Below are positions 34,098 to 41,786 of a DNA stretch of 64,000 nt, piece by piece. How positions within the stretch are numbered: the first letter of the stretch is position 1; each line of letters begins with the position of its first letter. The notes under the pieces were generated by a model. It was given only the letters and a program-made list of their open reading frames with translations. It was not told the origin of the DNA and did not search any database. A program made the position numbers and the translations under genes. Origin of the DNA: Chitinophaga filiformis (GTDB lineage Bacteria; Bacteroidota; Bacteroidia; Chitinophagales; Chitinophagaceae); assembly GCF_021646545.1 (NCBI RefSeq), contig NZ_JAKIRP010000025.1, positions 62,001 to 126,000 on the forward strand, in the 5' to 3' direction.

Positions 34098-36422
34098 TTA
34101 ATTGACTAAATTTCCTTGTTTTGTTGTCACCATCTTTCCTGCTGGTACCTGTACCGGTTCTCCGTACACGAGCACCGTGATATCTTCTGCAGATCCGTTC
34201 TCAATGTTCACGCCCTGCTGACTTACTTTTATCTTCAGCACCCTTCCTCTGAAACGGATATTAAAAGCAAAAGATTGCCACTTGCCCGGCAGGAACGGCG
34301 TGAACTGCAACTGTCCGTCTCTTACACGCATACCCGCAAAACCTTCCACTACACTCATCCAGGTACCCGCCATAGAGGTGATGTGCAGACCGTCTTCTGT
34401 ATCGTTGTTATAGTCGTCCAGGTCAAGACGGGAAGTACGCAGGTAGAACTCATGCGCACGTTGCTCATCTCCCAGTTTAGCCGCCAGTATGGCGTGTACG
34501 CAGGGCGACAAAGAACTTTCATGTACCGTTCTGGGTTCATAGAAATCAAAGTTCCGGCGCAGTGTATCCATATCATACCTGTCTTCCAGGAAGTACAGCC
34601 CCTGCAACACGTCGGCCTGTTTGATATAACAGGAACGCAGGATGCGGTCCCAGCTCCACTTCTGGTTCAGTGGTCGCTGCGCAGGATCCAGGTCTTTCAC
34701 AAGGATCTGCTCTTTGTCCAGGTAACCATCCTGTTGCAGGAAAATACCGCGTTGTTCGTCTACCGGGTAATACATATTGTCGATGATATGCTGCCATTTC
34801 TCCGTTTCCTTTCCTGCCTCAAAAGCTGTTTGTTGCAGGATGGCGGCATACCTGTCGGGAGCGGCATCCTTCACCTGTTGTAACCCTTCCATAGCATATT
34901 GCAGACACCAGGTAGCCATGGTGCTGGTGTACCAGTTGTTGTTGACGTTATTCTCGTATTCGTTGGGTCCTGTTACGCCCAGCATCACGTACTGCTGACG
35001 CGCATCGCTCCAGTTCACACGTTGCGCCCAGAAGCGCGCAATACCGATCAGTACTTCCAGTCCATACTCTGCCAGGTACCCTTCGTCCCCCGTATAGCGA
35101 ATGTAGTTGAAAATAGCAAAAGCGATAGCAGCATTACGGTGAATTTCCTCAAAGGTGATCTCCCATTCGTTATGACACTCTTCTCCGTTCATCGTCACCA
35201 TAGGGTACAAGGCAGCACCATTGTTAAAGCCCAGTTTAGCGGCATTCTCAATGGCCTTACCTAGTTGTTTATAACGATAGATAAGCAGATTGCGGGCCAC
35301 CTGCGGATCGGCAGTGGCCAGGTAGAATGGAATGCAATAGGCTTCCGTATCCCAGTAGGTAGAACCCCCATATTTTTCACCGGTAAATCCTTTAGGCCCG
35401 ATGTTCAGACGAGCGTCTTCCCCCGTATATGTCTGGTTCAGCTGGAAGATATTGAAGCGGATACCCTGTTGTGCAGCAGGATCGCCTTCTATAACGATAT
35501 CGCTTTCTTTCCACTTCAGCTCCCAGGCAGCAGCCTGTTCGGCCAGCATCAGATCAAAGCCTTTCGCAGCAGCTGTGCTGACGGTGGTTTCACAGTTGTT
35601 GACCAGTGCGGCTACAGTATGATTTTCCGAAGAAAGATTAGCGGCATATTTGTAGATGATCGTTTCTTTATTGCGTGATATGGAGACAGTAGTAATACAT
35701 CCAACATATTTCTCCTTCTGTACCGGTATAATGTCCAGTGCCAATGGTTTACCCTCCTGATGGATGTGGAACTGCATACCTGTACATACCTGGAAACCGG
35801 TCTTCTTTGTTTTCAGCGTCAGGTAAGCACTGTTGCCCTCTACGCTGGCATTCACCTCATCCCAGAATTTCTCATCGTAGTTGGCATCCTGGTTCTTTAC
35901 ATCACCATCAATATAGGAAGTTACCTGCAATGTACCCTCAAAGTTCAGCGGTGTGATGCTATAGCGGATCACACCTGTTTCATCGTCCACGATACTGCAG
36001 AAACGGGTAGCTACTACGCGTAGCTGTTTACCATCTGATAAGGTAGCGGTAAATGAACGCTGCAGATAACCTTCCTGCATGTTCAGCACACGTCTGAAAT
36101 CATTTACCTGTGCAGTATGAAGATCCAGCACTTCATTGTCAATACGGATATCGATACCGATCCAGTTGGCGGCGTTCAATACTTTGGCGAAGTATTCGGG
36201 GTAACCATTCTTCCACCAGCCCACACGCGTCTTGTCGGGATAATAGACGCCGGCCACGTAGTTACCCTGTAGCGTTTCGCCTGAATAAGATTCTTCAAAG
36301 TTGGCACGCTGGCCCATACGGCCATTCCCCAGGCTGAAAATGCTTTCAGAAATCTTGTTATAATGTGGTACAAAACCTTCTTCGATAATGTTCCACCCGT
36401 CTACTTTTATATATTGCTTCAT
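34098..36422 (-). CDS. GH65 family maltose (or related disaccharide) phosphorylase
   Basis: From ATG at 36422 (MKQYIKVDGWNIIEEGF) the protein has 774 residues, the normal GH65 size: N-terminal beta sandwich, (alpha/alpha)6 barrel and C-terminal sheet. The catalytic acid is Glu488 in GVTGPNEYENNVNNNWYT; the STYWDTEAYCIPFY and MNGEECHNEWEI blocks line the active site. No signal peptide, so cytoplasmic. It splits maltose with phosphate into beta-glucose 1-phosphate and glucose. The adjacent beta-phosphoglucomutase gene fits this product. Trehalose or kojibiose phosphorylase activity cannot be fully excluded, but the locus favours maltose. Confidence 0.9.
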   Translation of the reverse strand: MKQYIKVDGWNIIEEGFVPHYNKISESIFSLGNGRMGQRANFEESYSGETLQGNYVAGVYYPDKTRVGWWKNGYPEYFAKVLNAANWIGIDIRIDNEVLDLHTAQVNDFRRVLNMQEGYLQRSFTATLSDGKQLRVVATRFCSIVDDETGVIRYSITPLNFEGTLQVTSYIDGDVKNQDANYDEKFWDEVNASVEGNSAYLTLKTKKTGFQVCTGMQFHIHQEGKPLALDIIPVQKEKYVGCITTVSISRNKETIIYKYAANLSSENHTVAALVNNCETTVSTAAAKGFDLMLAEQAAAWELKWKESDIVIEGDPAAQQGIRFNIFQLNQTYTGEDARLNIGPKGFTGEKYGGSTYWDTEAYCIPFYLATADPQVARNLLIYRYKQLGKAIENAAKLGFNNGAALYPMVTMNGEECHNEWEITFEEIHRNAAIAFAIFNYIRYTGDEGYLAEYGLEVLIGIARFWAQRVNWSDARQQYVMLGVTGPNEYENNVNNNWYTSTMATWCLQYAMEGLQQVKDAAPDRYAAILQQTAFEAGKETEKWQHIIDNMYYPVDEQRGIFLQQDGYLDKEQILVKDLDPAQRPLNQKWSWDRILRSCYIKQADVLQGLYFLEDRYDMDTLRRNFDFYEPRTVHESSLSPCVHAILAAKLGDEQRAHEFYLRTSRLDLDDYNNDTEDGLHITSMAGTWMSVVEGFAGMRVRDGQLQFTPFLPGKWQSFAFNIRFRGRVLKIKVSQQGVNIENGSAEDITVLVYGEPVQVPAGKMVTTKQGNLVN

Positions 36423-36466
36423 GACTCTTAGTGATGGCACCGTTTTGCGCGCGCAATTGGTATTGT

Positions 36467-37129
36467 TTATTTTGAGTTGTATAAATTGGTCAGTGTTTGG
36501 ATATTGATATCCTGCAGGCCGCTGACTACCAGATCTGCTTCGTTCAGCACACTCTTCTCTCCTATGCCCACCACTTTCATTCCTCCTGCCTTACCTGCTT
36601 CCACACCAGCAATGGCATCTTCAAAAACAATGCACTTGTCCGGCGATACACCCAGGGCTTCAGCGCCTTTGAGAAATACTTCAGGGTCCGGTTTCGAGGC
36701 AGATACCATATTGCCGTCTATCACTACGTCGAATAAAGGCAGGATATCGACCTTCTCAAGTATCACCCGGGCATTCTTGCTGGCCGATCCCAGGGCTGTT
36801 TTTATACCAGCTGCACGCAGGCTTTCCAACAGCTCCTTTGCACCCGGCAGGATCTCTTCAGGCGTCATATGGTGCACCATGTCCACATACCATTCATTCT
36901 TCCGGGTAGCCAGTTCCTGCTGTTCGGCGGCAGACTTTTTTATGCCCCCCCATTCCAGGATCAGCTCCAGGGAACGGACACGGCTCACGCCTTTCAGCTG
37001 CTCGTTCTGTGCTTCGGTAAAGTTGAACCCCAGTTCGTTGGCCAGTCTTTTCCAGGCTTTAAAATGATAGACAGCTGTGTCTACGATTACGCCGTCAAGA
37101 TCAAAAATGCATGCTGATATTCCTTGCAT
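36467..37129 (-). CDS. pgmB: Beta-phosphoglucomutase
   Basis: 220-residue HAD-superfamily enzyme. The nucleophile and acid/base pair is Asp10/Asp12 in CIFDLDGVIVDTA, the helical cap follows (FKAWKRLANELGF, GVSRVRSLELIL), then motif II Ser in LGSASKNA and the Asp pair in VFEDAIAGVEAG. It converts beta-glucose 1-phosphate to glucose 6-phosphate via the 1,6-bisphosphate. It lies between the amylase and GH65 genes and links phosphorolysis to glycolysis. Confidence 0.95.
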   Translation of the reverse strand: MQGISACIFDLDGVIVDTAVYHFKAWKRLANELGFNFTEAQNEQLKGVSRVRSLELILEWGGIKKSAAEQQELATRKNEWYVDMVHHMTPEEILPGAKELLESLRAAGIKTALGSASKNARVILEKVDILPLFDVVIDGNMVSASKPDPEVFLKGAEALGVSPDKCIVFEDAIAGVEAGKAGGMKVVGIGEKSVLNEADLVVSGLQDINIQTLTNLYNSK

Positions 37130-37156
37130 ATAAATCAGGTAAATCGTTTGTGAATA

Positions 37157-39022
37157 TTATCGTTCCAGTTCCATCACGAGTGTGCTCATAGCTGGGATGC
37201 GGAGGCTGTCTGACAGGCTGAAACTATTTCCAGAGACTACATCTTTTGCTTTGGTAAAACCGGTGGTCCTTTCGGTGAACCGTGCTGTTGACAATGCCAT
37301 CTCCTTTTCGTTCGGATTCATGACGATCATCACGGTCTTGTCCGCGTTATAGCGGAAGTAGGTGTACACATTATCCTGCGGAATGTACTGCATCAGTTTA
37401 CCTGTTTGCAGCACGGCGTTATTCTTCCGGTAGTTGGCCAGTTTGCTGACATAATCATGCAGCTCGTTCTCCTCCGCGTTACGGCCTGCAGCGGTAAATT
37501 TGTTTAATGTATCGCCAGCCCATCCTCCTTTGAAATCTTCCCGCACCAGGCCATCCGGATTGCTGAAATTTTTCATGCCAATCTCGGCGCCATAATACAG
37601 TTGGGGAATACCGCGGGTGGTGAGCAGCCAGGCCAGTGCAGCTTTGTATTTGTGTTTATTGCCGTTTACCACAGAATAAAAGCGGCTCAGGTCATGGTTG
37701 TCCAGGAATACTACATTACGCATCGGGTCCTGGTATTGATAATCCTGTACCAGGGCAGCATAGAGTTTCACCACACCATCATCCCATCCCGGCTTTTCAT
37801 TGAGGGCGGCAGAAATAGCCCAGAGGCTCTGAAAATCTGTCGCGCCAGGCAGCTGTGTGTCGAAGCCCCTGTTTACCGTATTTCCCTGGGTAAAATAGAC
37901 CTGTTCAGGACCACTGCGTACCCATACCTCACCAAAGAAAGTAAAGCCCGGATAAGCGGCTTTAATGGCCTTTCCCCATTCAGACATAAAATCGGCATCG
38001 TTATATGGGTAGGTATCCAGGCGGAACGCATCTACGCCGGCATATTCGATCCACCAGATATGGCTTTGTGTAAAGTATTTGCGCACATAAGGATTGGACT
38101 GGTCCATATCCGGCATATGCACATCAAACCAGCCCTCTGTCATCAGCTTCCTGTCGGCAGCTGCACTGTAAGGGTCCATCAGCGGAGCAGCCCGGAAGTT
38201 GGACCGGGTGAATGCCGGCCACTGATGTACCCAATTTCTCATAGGCAGGTCTTTCATAGTCCAGTGCTGACTGCCGATATGATTGTGCACGAGGTCCTGT
38301 ACTAGTTTCATACCTCGTTTATGCAGGCTGTCAGCCAGGCGTTTATAGATTTCGTTGGAACCAAAGCGCGGGTCTATACGATAGTTTTCTGTTGCGGCAT
38401 AACCATGATAGGAAGCTGAAGGCTGATCGTTTGTGACCAGGGGCGTCATCCACAATGCGGTCACACCCATATCCTGCAGGTACCCCAGGTGATCAATGAT
38501 GCCTTGTATATCGCCGCCATGGCGTTTATACATGGAATCCCTGTTCAATGAGGTTTCCTGCATGCCTTTGACAACGTCATTGTTTTTATCGCCGTTGGCA
38601 AAACGGTCGGGCATGATCAGGTAAACAAAATCACTACTATTCACACCCTGCGCCTTGATGCCGCCTTCTCTTTTCTTCAGCTCATACTGGTACACTATAT
38701 CTTTCTGCCCTGTTTGTCTGAATATAATTGGGAACGTTCCCGGTTGAGCAGATGAAGAGATATTGATATCCACGAAGAGATAATTCGGGTTGTCTACTTT
38801 GTGTACTTCTCCGAGTGTCACACCGGGATAGCTGAGGGATATTTCACGTACAGCTATCTTATCGCCGTGTACGATGAGCTGTACCAGTGGCTCCTGCATA
38901 CCTGTCCACCAGAAAGCAGGTTCTATCCGCTCCAGTTTTGGCATCTGCGCCATGGCTGTATACATTGTAGTCAGCGTCAGGATAGCGGTCAATAACATTC
39001 TTCTCGTCTGTAACATGCGCAT
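37157..39022 (-). CDS. susA: GH13 alpha-amylase/neopullulanase-type enzyme (SusA-like)
   Basis: 621 residues with a signal peptide, an N-terminal cyclomaltodextrinase-type sandwich (about 28-120), the GH13 barrel and a C-terminal domain. Catalytic residues are Asp336 (DAFRLDTYPY), Glu365 (FFGEVWVR) and Asp444 (FLDNHDLSRF). No lipobox is clear, so it is likely periplasmic and hydrolyses imported maltooligosaccharides to maltose and glucose. A 12-bp GGGAACGTTCCC palindrome equal to the core of the proposed LacI operator occurs inside the gene at 38730-38741. Confidence 0.92.
   Translation of the reverse strand: MRMLQTRRMLLTAILTLTTMYTAMAQMPKLERIEPAFWWTGMQEPLVQLIVHGDKIAVREISLSYPGVTLGEVHKVDNPNYLFVDINISSSAQPGTFPIIFRQTGQKDIVYQYELKKREGGIKAQGVNSSDFVYLIMPDRFANGDKNNDVVKGMQETSLNRDSMYKRHGGDIQGIIDHLGYLQDMGVTALWMTPLVTNDQPSASYHGYAATENYRIDPRFGSNEIYKRLADSLHKRGMKLVQDLVHNHIGSQHWTMKDLPMRNWVHQWPAFTRSNFRAAPLMDPYSAAADRKLMTEGWFDVHMPDMDQSNPYVRKYFTQSHIWWIEYAGVDAFRLDTYPYNDADFMSEWGKAIKAAYPGFTFFGEVWVRSGPEQVYFTQGNTVNRGFDTQLPGATDFQSLWAISAALNEKPGWDDGVVKLYAALVQDYQYQDPMRNVVFLDNHDLSRFYSVVNGNKHKYKAALAWLLTTRGIPQLYYGAEIGMKNFSNPDGLVREDFKGGWAGDTLNKFTAAGRNAEENELHDYVSKLANYRKNNAVLQTGKLMQYIPQDNVYTYFRYNADKTVMIVMNPNEKEMALSTARFTERTTGFTKAKDVVSGNSFSLSDSLRIPAMSTLVMELER
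38730..38741. promoter_or_regulatory. Intragenic copy of the LacI-operator core in susA
   Basis: GGGAACGTTCCC is identical to the central 12 bp of the 16-bp palindrome upstream of susC. It lies about 285 bp inside the susA coding region. It could be an auxiliary operator or a chance match. Confidence 0.35.
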
Positions 39023-39046
39023 TTAGTCTTCTCTTGTTTTAAATAA

Positions 39047-39076
39047 TGCAGCCCGGTTGAATTATTCCGGGCTGCA
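39047..39076 (-). terminator. Hairpin between susE and susA
   Basis: A perfect 10-bp stem (TGCAGCCCGG / CCGGGCTGCA) with a 10-base loop. On the minus strand it is followed by TTATTTAAAA, a weak T-run. It may be a leaky terminator or an mRNA end that keeps susCDE levels above those of the enzyme genes. Confidence 0.6.
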
Positions 39077-39098
39077 TATATCATGCAATCAATCCTTA

Positions 39099-40133
39099 CT
39101 ATTGAGCCAATGTATAAATGTAGTTGCCCGGATTGTTGAGGTCCATCGTGATGGTGTATGTTCCGGCAGTCTCAATATTGATAACGCCTGCACTGCCTGC
39201 TGTCAGTACGCCGTTATTGTCGTCGTCACTCAGTGTGATAGTATTGGCATTATTAGCCCTGAAGTAGAAGCTACCCGCCTGTAAGGCTGTTGTGATGCTC
39301 CATTTTTTAGTAGTGGCATCAAAGCTCATTGCTTTGTCTGCACCACCAGCAGCGCTACCGGTAATACTCCAGGTCGTATTGGTGAGCGACCAGCTCAGGG
39401 TGTTCAGGTTCGCTGTAAGCCTGTAATATCCTGGCTCTATAGCCTTCATGTTATCACCGTTTTCTTTCAGTGATCCGCCGCCGGCATCACCATAGTTAAG
39501 GTCCCAGCTTTTGGCTGCTGCTATTTTAAACTCGGTGTTGGCATCCGGGAAATAGAGGTAGCCTTCATATACTTTATCGCTGTTCACAGAAGCCAGCGCA
39601 CCCAGACGGGGATCGTCAAAAGACCATCCCTCATATGCGCCCGGTACATACACAGACGGATATACTTTCGGAACATAGTACGGTGTAACTGTCAGCAGTA
39701 CGCTGTCAGAAAACACCTGGTCGCCTACAGTATCTACCGCAGCCCTTACACGGATCACCAGCTCGTGCTGACGGCCGGATGCCAGTCCCATATTATTGAT
39801 AACCTGGTTCAGTGCTCCAACAGTAAATGTTTTACTCAGGCTGTTATTGCCACTAAAAGCTTCCGTTGGATTGCTGAAACCATTGCCTTTCTCATCGATC
39901 TGTAAGGTATAGTTGACTACGGCCCTGTATCCCCAGTCGCCGGAGGCTGTCCAGGAATAAGTCACCGCGTCCTGATCTGCAGTAGCTTCTGAAAAAGTGA
40001 GCTCAGTAGCGGTAGCAGAGAATGTAGGCGTAGTACCTGTCTTCACCTGCGTGAAACTGTCCTGTTTTTCGCAGGAGAGTAATCCCATCACACAAAAGCT
40101 TCCTGCTATTATTTTATTCAACCAGGCATTCAT
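39099..40133 (-). CDS. susE: SusE-type outer-membrane starch-binding lipoprotein
   Basis: 344 residues. Lipoprotein signal with Cys21 (GLLSC), an N-terminal immunoglobulin-like SusE domain (about 35-165: TPTFSATATELTFSEATA, VNYTLQIDEKGN), then a C-terminal beta-sandwich of the SusE/SusF starch-binding type with Trp-rich positions (YEGWSFDD, KSWDLNYGD, LSWSLTNTTW). It binds maltooligosaccharides at the cell surface and helps SusCD. It follows susD by about 40 bp. Confidence 0.88.
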   Translation of the reverse strand: MNAWLNKIIAGSFCVMGLLSCEKQDSFTQVKTGTTPTFSATATELTFSEATADQDAVTYSWTASGDWGYRAVVNYTLQIDEKGNGFSNPTEAFSGNNSLSKTFTVGALNQVINNMGLASGRQHELVIRVRAAVDTVGDQVFSDSVLLTVTPYYVPKVYPSVYVPGAYEGWSFDDPRLGALASVNSDKVYEGYLYFPDANTEFKIAAAKSWDLNYGDAGGGSLKENGDNMKAIEPGYYRLTANLNTLSWSLTNTTWSITGSAAGGADKAMSFDATTKKWSITTALQAGSFYFRANNANTITLSDDDNNGVLTAGSAGVINIETAGTYTITMDLNNPGNYIYTLAQ

Positions 40134-40174
40134 GATGCAAGTATTTTGGTATTGTGGTTAAATACGGTTTGTGA

Positions 40175-41767
40175 TTAATAATCGTCGTTCTGGACCAGGT
40201 TAGGATTAGCCACTAATGCACTGGTAGGTATCGGGTATACATTGCGGAAATTGCCTACAGAGGTACCCGCTGCTACTCCACCCTTGAACGGCCACACATA
40301 AGTACCTCCGGTGAACAGTCCATAACGGATCAGGTCTGTTCGGCGATGTCCTTCCCAGTACAGCTCACGGCCTCTTTCTTCCAGGATGAACTTCAGGTTC
40401 AGCTGACCTGCAGTGATATTGCCGGAAGTATTGCCATATGCCCTTTGACGCAACGCATTGATATAACCAAGTGCAGTTGTGGCGCTACCACCAGTACCAC
40501 CGCGCAGTACCGCTTCTGCATAGGTCAGGTACATTTCAGCCACACGCATTAAAGGGAAGTCTATGTCTACGAAAGTAGAGTTAGAGCCATCTGCTCCTTT
40601 GGATGTTTTGTTAGACCATTTGGTAATGGCATAACCATCTGTAAATGAGCCCAGATCTGCGATAGTTTTGTTTTGACCTTCTGTATAGAACATCGCACGT
40701 TTATCGGTCGCACCGGTGATATCTGTAAACAGGTTCACAAAAGCGCTGGTAGTACGTAAACCGCCCCAGCCACTGTTCACGCCGAATGCAGCTGCACTCA
40801 TACTACCACCGATGGCGGCATGCACCAGGTAAGTGGTACCACCGTAAGTCTGTGTGCGCGTACCGTCAAAGTTGGCGGTCAGCAGGAATTCGGACTGAGA
40901 CGTGGCATTATTATCTGCCATGAACATATGCGCATAATTGGCCACCAGCGTATATCCGGAGTTGATCACTTTACTGCTGTAGGTAATGGCATCTGTATAA
41001 CGATCAGTACCGGTATATACAGTAGCATTCAGGTATAACTTCGCCAGTAAGGCCCATACACATGCTTTATCTGCACGCCCATACTCATTGGTATGCGCAT
41101 CTGTCATCTGTTCTTCTATATCTTTCAACTCGCGTTCAACGTAGGCAAACAGGTCTGCACGGGATATCTGATTAGGATAATAGTATGCTACTTCATTACT
41201 ATCTGTCACAAACGGTACACTGCCAAACAGGTCCAGCGCATGATAGTAGCTCAGGGCACGCAGGAAGCGGGCTTCTGCACGGAAGGTCCTTGCGGTGGTC
41301 TGGTCTTTTTCTGCAATACCATTGCTGCTCAGGTTCGCATCAGATGTCTGCCTGATGAACTCATTACACTGTGCTATCTGGTAGAACAGGCGGGAGAACA
41401 TCGCGTTGATGAAGTTATCGTCCGCTGTCCAGTCCATCTGGTGAAAGTCCTGCAGGGTACCATCATTCCAGCCGATCACAGCTTCGTCAGTGGGTAACTC
41501 CTGCATCTGGAAATAACCACGGATGTAGCTGGAAGTACCTTCATCAATACCGCTGATATCGGGACTACCGGTTGGACCTACCTGTCCGGTCACGGAAAAG
41601 CCGCCGTACAGCTTCGCAAGGATAGCCTTGTAATTGGAAAAGTCTTTATATACACTGGCAGAAGTTGCCTCTGTGATAGGTGTACGGTCCAGGTCTTTGG
41701 TACAGGAAGCCAGTCCCCATGCCATTGTTCCGGCCAGTATTATCTGATATATGAATTTCTTGGTCAT
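40175..41767 (-). CDS. susD: SusD/RagB glycan-binding outer-membrane lipoprotein
   Basis: 530 residues. Lipobox GLASC (Cys22). The TPR-like helical scaffold (FRAEARFLRALSYYHALDLFG, KACVWALLAKLYLNA) and the C-terminal RagB/SusD part (FPLMRVAEMYLTYAEAVLRGG, LKFILEERGRELYWEGHRRTDLIRYG) are typical. It forms the lid over the SusC channel and captures the glycan. The gene lies 19 bp after susC. Confidence 0.95.
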   Translation of the reverse strand: MTKKFIYQIILAGTMAWGLASCTKDLDRTPITEATSASVYKDFSNYKAILAKLYGGFSVTGQVGPTGSPDISGIDEGTSSYIRGYFQMQELPTDEAVIGWNDGTLQDFHQMDWTADDNFINAMFSRLFYQIAQCNEFIRQTSDANLSSNGIAEKDQTTARTFRAEARFLRALSYYHALDLFGSVPFVTDSNEVAYYYPNQISRADLFAYVERELKDIEEQMTDAHTNEYGRADKACVWALLAKLYLNATVYTGTDRYTDAITYSSKVINSGYTLVANYAHMFMADNNATSQSEFLLTANFDGTRTQTYGGTTYLVHAAIGGSMSAAAFGVNSGWGGLRTTSAFVNLFTDITGATDKRAMFYTEGQNKTIADLGSFTDGYAITKWSNKTSKGADGSNSTFVDIDFPLMRVAEMYLTYAEAVLRGGTGGSATTALGYINALRQRAYGNTSGNITAGQLNLKFILEERGRELYWEGHRRTDLIRYGLFTGGTYVWPFKGGVAAGTSVGNFRNVYPIPTSALVANPNLVQNDDY

Positions 41768-41786
41768 AACGTTTCCTGTTTGTTAA

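Noticed and set aside
34116..34883. 255-codon plus-strand open frame
   Set aside because: Antisense to the GH65 phosphorylase gene.
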